Positions 41,410-50,855 of a stretch of DNA of 64,000 nt are shown piece after piece; the first letter of the stretch is position 1, and the number at the start of each line of letters is the position of its first letter. The notes under the pieces were generated by a model. That model had not been told where the DNA came from. It saw nothing but the letters and a program-made list of their open reading frames with translations, and did no database searches. Both the position numbers and the translations under genes were made by a program. Source of the DNA: an uncultured Paracoccaceae bacterium (GTDB taxonomy: Bacteria; Pseudomonadota; Alphaproteobacteria; Rhodobacterales; Rhodobacteraceae); contig CALFSV010000068.1 in assembly GCA_937916485.1 (NCBI GenBank), positions 11,807-75,806 of the forward strand. Direction: 5' to 3'.

Positions 41410-41683
41410 GTCATCCCCCAGGGCTGGTGGTGCGTCTGTGGCGCCGGGCCTCTTAGCCCAGGGCAAATTTCTGTGCGTTATAGTTGGGCGACCCGGCGGC
41501 GCAAGCCCCCATTCGGCGGGGTGATTTCGCCGGGGCCATCCGAGACGCCAACTCGCAGGTTGTGGACCTGATCAACTGCCGGTCCGAGCACTTGGAAAAG
41601 GCATCCCCCATGGCGGCCAAGGCCCGTGCAAAGGGATAGGTCAAATGGCCCGTAGCCTCTGCCCAAAGGGCGCCGCAATGAAC

Positions 41684-42916
41684 CTATTCGGCAGCCCTCG
41701 CCGATTGGGCATCCGCCGCTGCAGGGTACAGATAGTCCCGGGTCAGTGGCACCGCATGCTGGCCGCGCGACAGTTGGAAATGGAACACGGCCTGAGACTG
41801 ATCCTCAAAGGCCATCTCGCAAGCGACAAGGTAAAAGCGCCACATCCGGATGAACCGCTCGTCATACATCTTGCGCACTTCGGGCAGGGCGGCCTCGAAC
41901 CGTTCCGCCCAGTGGTGAAGGGTCGGCCCATATTGACCACGCCAGACCTCGATATCGGCGGTCCAGAGCCCCGACTTTTCGATGGACGGGGTCAGGTCGG
42001 ACAAGGTCGGAATATAGCCGCCGGGAAAGATATACTTCTCGATCCACGGATTTGTCGGGGATGGGGGGGCGACGCGACCGATGGTGTGGATCAGGGCGAT
42101 CCCATCCTCGGCCAAGAGGTCGTGGGTTTTTGAAAAGTAGGTGTCGAATTGCGGCAGTCCGACATGTTCCAGCATGCCGACTGATACGATCCGGTCGAAT
42201 GTCTCGTTCAACGTGCGATAGTCGCACAGGCGAAAGTCGATCAGATGGTCCAGACCGGCCTCGGTCGCGCGGGCCCTGGCTGTAGCAAGCTGGTTCTTGG
42301 ACAGGGTCACGCCGGTGACGTGCACGCCGTAGTCCCGGGCGAGGGTCAAGGCCATGCCGCCCCAACCGCAGCCAATGTCCAGAACCCGCAGACCCGGTTT
42401 CAGCCGCAGCTTGGCCGCGATATGGGCCTTCTTGGCCTCTTGGGCCTCTTCCAAGGTCATATCGGGGCGCGGAAAGTAGGCGCAGGAATACTGCATGTCG
42501 GTATCAAGAAAGAGCCGATAAAAATCGTCCGAGATATCGTAGTGGTGGGCTACGTTCCTTATGGACTTCAACGGATTGTTGCGCTGGACAAAGCCCCGCA
42601 TCATCCGGCGCGAGGTCATCCAGGCCCCGAACCAGAAGGGCATGCCTCCCCGGCGCTGATTGCGGACCAAAAGGGTCAGCAATTCAAAAAGCTTGTCGCC
42701 CTCAACCTCGATCTCACCGTTCATGTAGCCTTCGCCGACCGCCAGGATCGGCTTTCGACACAGGGCGCTGACGATCTGAGGGGTCTTGAGCGTGGCCTCT
42801 GCCACGATGCCGCCACCGGGGCCATACACGACACGGGACCCATCGGGGTAATTGACCGTCAACTGGCCCCAGGTCATCACACGTTCAATCGTGCGGTGCA
42901 GGATCTTTTGCCACAT
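41684..42916 (-). CDS. Cyclopropane-fatty-acyl-phospholipid synthase family protein, copy 1
   Basis: A 410-residue SAM-dependent lipid methyltransferase. The N-terminal cap domain contains AVGEGYMNGEIEVEG; the SAM site is VLDIGCGWGGMALTLA near residue 180; VGMLEHVG and IFPGGYIPTLSD are typical of Cfa enzymes. It probably methylates unsaturated phospholipid acyl chains in the inner membrane. GGAGG precedes the ATG. A second, related gene lies 168 bases upstream on the same strand. Confidence 0.92.
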   Translation of the reverse strand: MWQKILHRTIERVMTWGQLTVNYPDGSRVVYGPGGGIVAEATLKTPQIVSALCRKPILAVGEGYMNGEIEVEGDKLFELLTLLVRNQRRGGMPFWFGAWMTSRRMMRGFVQRNNPLKSIRNVAHHYDISDDFYRLFLDTDMQYSCAYFPRPDMTLEEAQEAKKAHIAAKLRLKPGLRVLDIGCGWGGMALTLARDYGVHVTGVTLSKNQLATARARATEAGLDHLIDFRLCDYRTLNETFDRIVSVGMLEHVGLPQFDTYFSKTHDLLAEDGIALIHTIGRVAPPSPTNPWIEKYIFPGGYIPTLSDLTPSIEKSGLWTADIEVWRGQYGPTLHHWAERFEAALPEVRKMYDERFIRMWRFYLVACEMAFEDQSQAVFHFQLSRGQHAVPLTRDYLYPAAADAQSARAAE

Positions 42917-43084
42917 TGATCGACCTCCAATTTAGTCAGGCGTTCGCCTTCTAACCGTTACCAGCTCGTGATTTTTACCGCAAACCCACAGGAGCCCGTC
43001 GAATATTCATAATGAACTCAACGCTTCATCCTCTACGCGGTCCGACGCCCGGACGGAAGGGCTGTGGGAAAGTCGTGCCGGGCG

Positions 43085-44290
43085 TCAGTCAAGCGGTGAC
43101 GTCATGTAGTCTCGGGTGCGCGGCACAGCGAGTTGCTGGCGCGCAAGTTGGAAATGAAAGATAACGTTCTCAAGGTGGGTAAAGCCGATCTCTGACGCGA
43201 TCAGGTAGTACCGCCACATCCGGATGAAGCGGGCATCATACATCGCCTCGATTTCGGCCCGGTTCTGCTCGAACCGGTCCTGCCAGGCGCGCAGGGTGTC
43301 GACGTAGTGGGTGCGCCAGACCTCGATATCGGTCACGATCAGCTTGTTGCGCTCGATCTCGGTCAGGACTTCGGACATCGCGGGGACATAGGCCCCGGGA
43401 AAGATGTACTTGTTGATGAAGGGCGCGGCCAGTCCGGGGGGCGTCGCCCTGCCGATGGTGTGGACAAGCGCCACGCCGTCCGGCGACAGGTTACGATGCA
43501 TCCGGTCAAAGAAGGTGGCGTATTGGGGCTGGCCCACATGTTCCATCATGCCGACCACCACGATCCGGTCGAATTCTTCGCGGACGTTGCGATAATCCAC
43601 GAGCCGCCATTCAATCAGGTCCGAAACCCCCATCGCTTCGGCCCGTTTGGCGGCGTGTTCCAGCTGGACCTTGGACAGGGAGACCCCGACGACGCGGGCG
43701 CCATAGTCGCGGGCAAGCGTGATCGACAGGCCACCCCAGCCGCAGCCGATGTCCATCACCTTCATGCCCGGTTCGATCAGAAGCTTCTTGGCGATATGCG
43801 CCTTTTTGGCCACCTGCGCCTCTTCGATCGTCATGTCGGGGTGGGGGAAGTAGCCGCAGGTATATTGCAGGTCCTCGTCCAGAAACAGCTCGTACAACCG
43901 AACGGACAGGTCGTAGTGAACCTCAACATTGTGGCGCGAGGCGGCCAATGTGTTGTTCTGGGTCAGACGGCGCAGCGCCTTTCGGGCGGCAGGCAATGCC
44001 GCGTTGAACCGGCCCCGACCGGCCGCCCGGGCGTTGCTCGCCAGAATCGCGAGCATGGTGCGGATGTCATCGCCCTCAATCTCCAACGCGCCATTCATGT
44101 AGCCTTCGCCTAGCGCAAGCTCTGGGTCCAGCACCAAGCGACGCAGGATCGCATTGCCGTGAAGGGTGATGGCGCAGCTCGGACCAGTTCCGTCTCCGTA
44201 TGCACGTGTCTGGCCGTTCGGCCATGTGATTTTCAAGTCGCCTATTCGGATCAGCCGCTTAGCCGTACTCTCCAACAATCCTGCCCACAT
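43085..44290 (-). CDS. Cyclopropane-fatty-acyl-phospholipid synthase family protein, copy 2
   Basis: A 401-residue paralogue of the gene at 41684, with the same order of motifs: ALGEGYMNGALEIEG, VMDIGCGWGGLSITLA, VGMMEHVG and IFPGAYVPAMSE. By eye roughly half the residues are shared, so the duplication is not recent, or they came from distinct subfamilies. Both may modify the same membrane lipids at different positions or growth phases. It is divergent from aspS across a 200-base gap. Confidence 0.92.
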   Translation of the reverse strand: MWAGLLESTAKRLIRIGDLKITWPNGQTRAYGDGTGPSCAITLHGNAILRRLVLDPELALGEGYMNGALEIEGDDIRTMLAILASNARAAGRGRFNAALPAARKALRRLTQNNTLAASRHNVEVHYDLSVRLYELFLDEDLQYTCGYFPHPDMTIEEAQVAKKAHIAKKLLIEPGMKVMDIGCGWGGLSITLARDYGARVVGVSLSKVQLEHAAKRAEAMGVSDLIEWRLVDYRNVREEFDRIVVVGMMEHVGQPQYATFFDRMHRNLSPDGVALVHTIGRATPPGLAAPFINKYIFPGAYVPAMSEVLTEIERNKLIVTDIEVWRTHYVDTLRAWQDRFEQNRAEIEAMYDARFIRMWRYYLIASEIGFTHLENVIFHFQLARQQLAVPRTRDYMTSPLD

Positions 44291-44492
44291 ACCGTCACTC
44301 GCCCTTTCTAATCACCGAGCGACCATAGCGGGGCGCGCAAACGAGGCAAGATGAGGTGTACCGATCGGAACATTTCTTGCGTTCTATAGGCTGGCGATGC
44401 GCCTGCTCGTGGCTCTACAGCACCGCCATACCTTGACATCCTTGCCCCGGCGCGATGTATCGGCCCGGACCCCGGACCGAAGGAACACCGCC

Positions 44493-46475
44493 ATGCATGC
44501 CTACCGCACCCATACCTGCGCCGCCTTGACCAAGGCGAATGTGGGCGAGACCGTGCGCCTGTCCGGCTGGGTTCACCGGGTTCGCGACCATGGCGGCATC
44601 CTGTTCATCGACCTGCGCGACCACTATGGCGTCACCCAGGTGCTGTGCGATCCGGACTCGGCCGCTTTTGCCGATGTCGAAAAGGTCCGGTCAGAATGGT
44701 GCATTCGCATCGACGGCGAGGTGAAGGCCCGCGACGCGGCTCTTGTGAACCCCAAGCTGCCGACTGGCGAGGTCGAGGTCTTTGTGCGCGCCATCGAAGT
44801 GCTGGGCGAGGCCAAGGAACTGCCCCTTCAGGTGTTCGGCGATCAGGAATACCCCGAGGAAACACGCCTGCGCTATCGCTACCTCGACCTGCGTCGCGAC
44901 GCCATGCAGGACAATATGAAGCTGCGGTCGGACGTCGTCCGGTCGATCCGTCAGCGGATGTGGGATCACGGCTTCCGCGAATATCAGACGCCGATCATCA
45001 CCGCCTCGTCGCCCGAAGGGGCCCGCGACTTTTTGGTGCCCTCGCGCCTGCATCCGGGCAAGTTCTACGCCCTCCCGCAGGCGCCCCAGCAGTTCAAGCA
45101 GCTGATCATGGTGTCGGGCTACGACCGCTATTTCCAGATCGCGCCGTGCTTTCGCGACGAAGATCCCCGCGCGGACCGGTCGCCCACCGATTTCTACCAG
45201 CTTGACCTTGAGATGTCGTTTGTCGAACAGCAGGACGTGTTCGACACGATCCAGCCTGTCATCACCGGCATTTTCGAAGAGTTCGGCGGCGGCAAGCCCG
45301 TCGCGCAGGACTGGCCGCAGATTTCCTTTGCCGACAGCGCCCTGTGGTATGGCACCGATAAGCCCGACCTGCGCAACCCGATCAAGATGCAGGTCGTGTC
45401 CGAGCATTTTGCAGGCTCTGGCTTTGCCATCTTTGCCAAGCTGCTCGAACAAGAGGGGACAGAGGTCCGCGCCATTCCCGCCCCCAAGGGCGGCAGCCGC
45501 AAGTTCTGCGACCGCATGAACGCCTTTGCCCAGAAAGAGGGCCTGCCGGGGATGGGGTATATCTTCTGGCGGGAAATCCAAAATGCTAACAGGACTGGTG
45601 ACGAGATAAAGGCTTGGATAGCTGCGGGCCAGGTGAACGGCGAGATGCTCGACAACATTTGCCAGTTTGATGACGGCGAAAGCGATACCTTTGCTATCTT
45701 CAATGAGATTGTGAACCACATTGAAAGTGGGACGCCTGATGCACTTTCTGCGGCTGAAGCCCTCAGAACGAAAACTTTCCCAAGTATAGGTGACATGGAA
45801 GCCGCCGGCCCGCTGGCCAAGAACATCGGACCTGAGCGGACCGAGGCCATTCGTCAGCAGCTGGGCCTTGGCGTTGGCGACGCGGCCTTCTTCTTGGGTG
45901 GAAAGCCCGAGAAGTTTGAGCGGATCGCCGCAAAGGCCCGTGTCGTCATCGGCGAAGAGCTTGGCCTGTCCGATCTGGCCAGCTTCAAGTTCGCCTGGAT
46001 TGTCGATTTTCCAATGTACGAGGCCGACGAGGAAAGCGGCAAGGTGGATTTCAGCCACAACCCCTTCTCCATGCCGCAAGGCGGGATGGAGGCGCTGAAT
46101 GGCGATCCGCTGAAGGTGCTGGGCTATCAGTATGACCTTGCCTGCAACGGCTACGAGCTGATTTCGGGCGCGATCCGGAACCATAAGCTGGACGTGATGA
46201 TCAAGGCCTTCGAACTGGCAGGCTACGGCGCGGACGAGGTCCACAAGCGCTTTGGCGGCATGGTCAACGCCTTTCAATACGGCGCCCCGCCCCACGGTGG
46301 CTGTGCGGCCGGGATCGACCGGATCGTGATGCTGTTGGCGGATGAGGCCAACATTCGCGAGGTCATCATGTTCCCGATGAACCAGCGTGCCGAAGACCTT
46401 ATGATGAACGCGCCTTCCGATCCGACAAACGAACAGCTGCGCGAGCTTAGCCTGCGGGTCATCCAGCCGGATTGA
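44493..46475 (+). CDS. aspS: Aspartyl-tRNA synthetase with an inserted segment in the GAD domain
   Basis: A 660-residue class II synthetase charging tRNA-Asp. It has the N-terminal anticodon-binding OB fold ([23 protein letters not shown]), motif 2 region [20 protein letters not shown] and motif 3 [12 protein letters not shown]. Usual length is near 590; here residues about 362-435 are extra, inserted between GYIFWRE and [16 protein letters not shown] of the GAD domain. The frame is kept. ATG 44493 (HAYRTHTC) matches the usual bacterial N terminus; the frame is open from 44397. Confidence 0.96.
   Translation: MHAYRTHTCAALTKANVGETVRLSGWVHRVRDHGGILFIDLRDHYGVTQVLCDPDSAAFADVEKVRSEWCIRIDGEVKARDAALVNPKLPTGEVEVFVRAIEVLGEAKELPLQVFGDQEYPEETRLRYRYLDLRRDAMQDNMKLRSDVVRSIRQRMWDHGFREYQTPIITASSPEGARDFLVPSRLHPGKFYALPQAPQQFKQLIMVSGYDRYFQIAPCFRDEDPRADRSPTDFYQLDLEMSFVEQQDVFDTIQPVITGIFEEFGGGKPVAQDWPQISFADSALWYGTDKPDLRNPIKMQVVSEHFAGSGFAIFAKLLEQEGTEVRAIPAPKGGSRKFCDRMNAFAQKEGLPGMGYIFWREIQNANRTGDEIKAWIAAGQVNGEMLDNICQFDDGESDTFAIFNEIVNHIESGTPDALSAAEALRTKTFPSIGDMEAAGPLAKNIGPERTEAIRQQLGLGVGDAAFFLGGKPEKFERIAAKARVVIGEELGLSDLASFKFAWIVDFPMYEADEESGKVDFSHNPFSMPQGGMEALNGDPLKVLGYQYDLACNGYELISGAIRNHKLDVMIKAFELAGYGADEVHKRFGGMVNAFQYGAPPHGGCAAGIDRIVMLLADEANIREVIMFPMNQRAEDLMMNAPSDPTNEQLRELSLRVIQPD
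45576..45797 (+). other. In-frame low-GC insertion inside aspS
   Basis: A 222-base block whose hand-counted G+C is about 49%, while 60-base stretches on either side count 65-67%. It contains ATA three times and AGG and AGA once each; I see no such codons in the neighbouring parts of the gene. The encoded segment (starting [14 protein letters not shown], ending KTFPSIGDM) reads as mostly helical and resembles nothing I recognise. Confidence 0.7.
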
Positions 46476-46852
46476 TTTGCCTCTTGGGATGGCACTGGTC
46501 CGATCCGGCTCCGTCGGGTCGGACTGGGGCCGGTCTGGCAGCAAACGGCGGTCTGGTGTCTGCCCGAATTCGGCAGGACAGTGCGTGAGAACGGGACTGG
46601 CGGGGCGGATCACGGCAGCGGTGGGGCTACGCTTTATGCCAGAGGGCATGACGCAGCGGCCAGATTGCCGGCCCTAGGTCGGGTTTGCGCGATCTTCAGT
46701 CCAACAGTACGCTGCGGCCGACGCGCAACAGCACGCCTGCTCCGAATGGGGCATGCAGGGATTGTTGGGAGTGGATGCTTTAGTCAACGGTCAGGCCGTA
46801 CTTCCGTGATCAGAGCTGGGAGAGACCAGCACAATCCCACTTCAGGCAGGTT
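46476..46852. other. Non-coding region after aspS
   Basis: About 375 bases without a supported gene. A hairpin, GTCCGATCCG with CGGGTCGGAC (one wobble pair), lies at 46498-46524 and may end the aspS transcript, although no T-run follows. The short open frames here lack ribosome sites. Confidence 0.45.
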
Positions 46853-47128
46853 TCAGGCGGCGTCCAACTGGGACATTCCGCGAAGAAGATCGCCAATAGG
46901 ACAGAAGCGGGGCGGGCTGTCCCCGCCGCCGCTGTCCAGCCATGCCTTGCACTGAACCGTCTGGGTGCAGCCGTTGCAGCCAGCCATCGTCGCTCGCATG
47001 GCGGCTTGCTGACCTTTGCTAACGCGACGGGGCAAGGGAATCCCAAGACGCTCGGTCATGCGATGACGCAGCTCGGTGCGGGTGGTGTACTCGGAAACCC
47101 AGTCTTTCAAAAAGGTCGGTTGTTTCAT
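46853..47128 (-). CDS. DUF6455 family protein
   Basis: A 91-residue soluble protein with a cysteine pattern CNGCTQTVQCKAWL followed by FCPIGDLLRGM, matching the DUF6455 layout seen in Rhodobacteraceae. Four conserved cysteines suggest metal or cluster binding. I start at ATG 47128 (KQPTFLKDWVSEY) although the frame is open to 47152. The next gene on the same strand, lepA, lies upstream. Function is unknown. Confidence 0.8.
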   Translation of the reverse strand: MKQPTFLKDWVSEYTTRTELRHRMTERLGIPLPRRVSKGQQAAMRATMAGCNGCTQTVQCKAWLDSGGGDSPPRFCPIGDLLRGMSQLDAA

Positions 47129-47342
47129 CTGTACTAGCCTGATTGTTCCCAATTGATATGGGCTGCACTCAGGCCATATGTAAGGGGCGGTATGAAATGA
47201 TTTCGAAGTTGAGATGTATCAATAGGAAGAGGCCCGCGATTGCTGGTCTCCTTATCTCAATAATTCAGGACTATGACACCAACGTGGCGCCCAACCTGAT
47301 CGACTAGCCATTACCGCCGCTCGCTGCCGCGACGTCGGGTTG

Positions 47343-49142
47343 TCAGCTGTCCATCTTGAGCGCCGAGATGAACGCCTCTTGCGGGATGTCCACCTTGCCG
47401 AACTGCCGCATCTTCTTCTTGCCGGCCTTTTGCTTGTCCAGAAGCTTGCGCTTCCGGGTGGCGTCGCCGCCGTAGCACTTGGCCGTAACGTCCTTGCGCA
47501 TGGCCGACAGCGTCTCGCGGGCGATGACCTTGCCACCGATGGCAGCCTGGATCGGGATCTTGAACATGTGGCGCGGGATGAGATCCTTAAGCTTTTCGAC
47601 CATTGCCCGGCCACGGGTTTCGGCCCGGTCGCGGTGAACCATCATCGACAGGGCGTCGACAGGCTCATCATTCACGAGGATCGACATCTTGACGAGGTTG
47701 TCCTCGCGATAGCCGGTCAACTGATAGTCAAAGCTGGCGTAGCCCTTGGACACCGATTTCAGACGGTCGTAGAAGTCAAAGACGACCTCGTTCAGCGGCA
47801 GGTCATAGACCGCCATCGCCCGCGAACCGGCGTATGTGAGGTCCATTTGGATGCCTCTGCGATCCTGGCACAACTTAAGGATGTCCCCGAGATATTCGTC
47901 GGGCACGAGGATCGTTGCCTTAATTCGCGGCTCTTCCACCCGGTCAACGTAGGTCAGATCGGGCATATCGGCCGGGTTGTGCAGTTCCGTCATCGTCCCA
48001 TCCTTCATATGAAGATGATACACAACGGACGGTGCGGTAGTGATCAGCTCGATATCGTATTCGCGTTCGATCCGGTCCCGAATGACCTCAAGATGCAGCA
48101 ACCCGAGAAAGCCGCAGCGGAAGCCAAAGCCAAGGGCGGCCGAGGTCTCCATCTCGAACGAAAAGGACGCATCGTTAAGGGCCAGCTTCTCGATCGCGTC
48201 GCGCAGATCCTCGAACTCGGAACTGTCGACGGGGAAGAGGCCACAGAACACCACGGGGATGGAGGGCTTAAAGCCGGGCAGGGCCTTGGTCGCCCCTTTC
48301 TTCTCGGTGGTGATGGTGTCACCCACGCGGGTGTCGCGAACCTGCTTGATCGACGCGGTGATGAACCCGATCTCGCCGGGCCCAAGCTCATCCACATTGA
48401 CCATTGCCGGACGGAAGACTCCGATCCGGTCAATCTGGTGAACGGTCCCGTTCTGCATGAACATGACGCGGTCGTTCTTCTTCATCGTACCGTCGATGAT
48501 GCGGACAAGGACCACGACGCCAAGGTAACTGTCGTACCAGCTGTCAACCAGCATCGCCTTAAGCGGTGCGTCGCGATCCCCTTTGGGCGCAGGCAATCTG
48601 TGCACGATGGCCTCGAGGGTCTCTACGATGCCGACCCCGGTCTTGGCCGACACGCGGATCGCCTCGGATGCGTCAATCCCGATCACATCTTCGATCTGCT
48701 CGGCCACGGCGTCACATTCGCTGGCGGGCAGATCGATCTTGTTCAGCACCGGGACGATCTCATGGTCGGCATCGATGGCCTGGTACACATTGGCCAATGT
48801 CTGCGCCTCGACGCCCTGGGTGCTGTCAACAACCAGAAGAGAGCCTTCGACGGCGCGCATTGAACGCGACACTTCATAGGCAAAGTCGACGTGGCCGGGG
48901 GTGTCGATCAGGTTCAGCACATAGTGCTCACCGTTCAGGGCGGTGTAGTCCAGCCGAACGGTATTGGCCTTGATGGTGATGCCCCTCTCGCGCTCGATGT
49001 CCATGGCATCCAGAAGCTGCGCCTTCATATCCCTTAAGGCGACGGTATTCGTCTCCTGGATAAGGCGGTCAGCCAACGTGGATTTGCCGTGGTCGATGTG
49101 GGCCACGATTGAAAAATTGCGGATGTGATCAAGGTCGGTCAT
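47343..49142 (-). CDS. lepA: Elongation factor 4 (LepA)
   Basis: A 599-residue translational GTPase that back-translocates or remodels stalled ribosomes. It has G1 AHIDHGKST near residue 16, G2/G3 with RGITIKAN and DTPGHVDF, G4 NKIDLP, and the LepA-specific C-terminal domain with [24 protein letters not shown] near the end. ATG 49142 gives the canonical [14 protein letters not shown] start; no strong ribosome site is seen before it. Full length and normal. Confidence 0.97.
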   Translation of the reverse strand: MTDLDHIRNFSIVAHIDHGKSTLADRLIQETNTVALRDMKAQLLDAMDIERERGITIKANTVRLDYTALNGEHYVLNLIDTPGHVDFAYEVSRSMRAVEGSLLVVDSTQGVEAQTLANVYQAIDADHEIVPVLNKIDLPASECDAVAEQIEDVIGIDASEAIRVSAKTGVGIVETLEAIVHRLPAPKGDRDAPLKAMLVDSWYDSYLGVVVLVRIIDGTMKKNDRVMFMQNGTVHQIDRIGVFRPAMVNVDELGPGEIGFITASIKQVRDTRVGDTITTEKKGATKALPGFKPSIPVVFCGLFPVDSSEFEDLRDAIEKLALNDASFSFEMETSAALGFGFRCGFLGLLHLEVIRDRIEREYDIELITTAPSVVYHLHMKDGTMTELHNPADMPDLTYVDRVEEPRIKATILVPDEYLGDILKLCQDRRGIQMDLTYAGSRAMAVYDLPLNEVVFDFYDRLKSVSKGYASFDYQLTGYREDNLVKMSILVNDEPVDALSMMVHRDRAETRGRAMVEKLKDLIPRHMFKIPIQAAIGGKVIARETLSAMRKDVTAKCYGGDATRKRKLLDKQKAGKKKMRQFGKVDIPQEAFISALKMDS

Positions 49143-49399
49143 GAGAGAGGATATGCGGTGGATTCGGGGGCCGGTCAATGGCCCCTCGTAGCCGGACACC
49201 TCAGGGCCGCTTTAGCCTTAATGTCGCGCTTTTTCCGCGGATATTCGCCCAAAATGGGCACTGCTGTCAGTCTGACCGCCAAATTTGCCCAGATACGGTC
49301 GCAATATCGCCCCTTTCTGATGTGATCACTCTACTCAAGGTAGTGTTTGGTTCGAGTGTTGTCTGTTTGTCTTTATATGCACGAAGGAGTTACGCGGTC

Positions 49400-50404
49400 A
49401 TGCGCATCCTAGCAGTAGACGACGATCCGATGGTCCTGGACTTGCTTGAGGCCTGTCTGACCAAGACAGGCCATTGCACAGTCGTAAGAGCCGAAAGCGC
49501 GGAAGAGGCGATCGCACAGGTCACCGCTGCCACCGTCCCGTTCGAGTGCTTCCTCCTTGATATCATGATGCCAGATCGCGACGGGATCGCCCTTTGCGCA
49601 GACATCCGTGCCAATCCCGAATACCGGGCAACGCCAATCATCATGATCACGGCGAGCCGCGCGACCAAGATCATGGAGCGCGCCTTCGCAGCCGGTGCGA
49701 CCGACTTCCTGAGCAAGCCTCTCGACGGTCTCGAGATTGCTGCGCGCGTGAATATGGCTGGCATGCTGAATGACCTTCTGCATCGCGAGGAAGAAAGCCG
49801 GCATACGCTGGAAGAACTCTCTGCCCTGACATCGATCCGGTTCGAAGAACCTTTCGATATCCGGGACGTTCCCTCCACCCTGCCGCTCCTCGCTCTTGAG
49901 AACCATTTGCTTCGGTTGCCACAGCGCTGCTATCAGATGAGCCTTTTTGCGGTTGAAATCGCAGAGGCGCGGTCGATCTACCGGGCGGTTTCTCCGACCC
50001 AGTTCCGCTATCAGGTCGAGGCGACGGCCGCAGCAATCGCTGGGTCAATCGTTCCGACCAAGGCCCGATTTGCCTATGCTGGCAAGGGCGTCTTCCTTGG
50101 TATCCTGTCGGGACGGGGCAAACTGAACGTAAAGGCGCTGCGCACCGTGGCCGCTGCCGCTCTCGATTCGGATTGGTCGCCTGAGGCTGGTGGAATGAAA
50201 CAGCCGCCCGAGTTGCGCACCCGCATGATTTCGGCGCGCCGACTCTGGTCCGGGCCGACTGCATGCGACGCCCTCATGTCCCACACCGGTCGCCCTTTGC
50301 CAGACAAGCCGACCGAGGAGGAGCAGCGTCAGCTTTTTGCCGCCCTAGACAAGCGGATGACGCAAAAACAGGACGACACAAAAGAGATGGACGCGACGGA
50401 CTGA
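49400..50404 (+). CDS. Response regulator with a diverged C-terminal output domain
   Basis: A 334-residue protein. Residues 1-120 are a receiver domain: acidic pocket DDD at 7-9, phospho-acceptor D54 in LLDIMMPD, T84 in MITAS and K106 in LSKP. A linker with HREEESRHTLEELSAL follows. Residues about 170-270 have the strand-helix outline of a GGDEF domain, but the RYGGDEF site reads FAYAGKGVFLGIL, so no cyclase activity is expected. GAAGGAG precedes ATG 49400. No histidine kinase is adjacent. The output is unknown. Confidence 0.85.
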   Translation: MRILAVDDDPMVLDLLEACLTKTGHCTVVRAESAEEAIAQVTAATVPFECFLLDIMMPDRDGIALCADIRANPEYRATPIIMITASRATKIMERAFAAGATDFLSKPLDGLEIAARVNMAGMLNDLLHREEESRHTLEELSALTSIRFEEPFDIRDVPSTLPLLALENHLLRLPQRCYQMSLFAVEIAEARSIYRAVSPTQFRYQVEATAAAIAGSIVPTKARFAYAGKGVFLGILSGRGKLNVKALRTVAAAALDSDWSPEAGGMKQPPELRTRMISARRLWSGPTACDALMSHTGRPLPDKPTEEEQRQLFAALDKRMTQKQDDTKEMDATD

Positions 50405-50420
50405 CGCCGCGTTCCAGCTA

Positions 50421-50729
50421 TCAGGTTTCTGCCGGGGGGTGGTCGCGGACCACCTCGACGCGGACTTTGGTCACAAAGGCTGCAAGCGCGCCGATCACGG
50501 CCAGCAAAGGTGCGGCGATGACAACCGCTCCGCCGGCGATCGCTCCGATCGTGAGCGGCATTTCAAGGACTAGATCGCCATCAGGTTCGGTGATCCTTAT
50601 TCGGCGCACCTGACCTTCGGCTGCGAGGCGCTTGACCGAAGCGACCAATTGATCGCCTGCGACCTCAAACTCTTGGGTCCAGGTGCGTTTGGGTTTTGGC
50701 TTTGGGGACTCGGGGTGTGTGTCGGGCGT
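50421..50729 (-). CDS. DUF4342 family protein with an apparent ACG start
   Basis: A protein of about 102 residues matching DUF4342: TWTQEFEVAGDQLVASVKRLAAEGQVRRIRI, then a hydrophobic TIGAIAGGAVVIAAPLLAVIGALAAFVTKVRVEVVR. The first conserved residues lie upstream of the first TTG (50648). No ATG, GTG or TTG occurs in frame between AAAGGAG (50737-50743) and the family N terminus; ACG at 50727-50729 stands seven bases after GGAG. Function is unknown; one membrane segment is likely. It converges with the response regulator. Confidence 0.78.
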   Translation of the reverse strand, partial: TPDTHPESPKPKPKRTWTQEFEVAGDQLVASVKRLAAEGQVRRIRITEPDGDLVLEMPLTIGAIAGGAVVIAAPLLAVIGALAAFVTKVRVEVVRDHPPAET

Positions 50730-50810
50730 CGGAAGTCTCCTTTGGCTAACGGGATAGCCAAAGATTAGCCCAAGCCAGGCGGCCGGAGATTGATCTAAGT
50801 CAGTCTCGGT

Positions 50811-50848
50811 GGAACCGCCCCGGCTTTCTCAGGTGCCAGGGCGGTTCC
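50811..50848 (-). terminator. Hairpin after ettA
   Basis: GGAACCGCCC and GGGCGGTTCC pair over ten positions around an 18-base loop, eight bases after the ettA stop. There is no T-run, so it may only stabilise the transcript end. Confidence 0.4.
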
Positions 50849-50855
50849 CAATTCT

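Noticed and set aside
41453..41644. 63-codon minus-strand frame between cfa copy 1 and carB
   Set aside because: No ribosome site or domain; probably chance.
44691..46649. 652-codon minus-strand frame opposite aspS
   Set aside because: Antisense shadow; it continues through the inserted block but shows no domain.
46477..46955. Short plus-strand frames after aspS
   Set aside because: No ribosome sites; overlap a hairpin and the DUF6455 gene.
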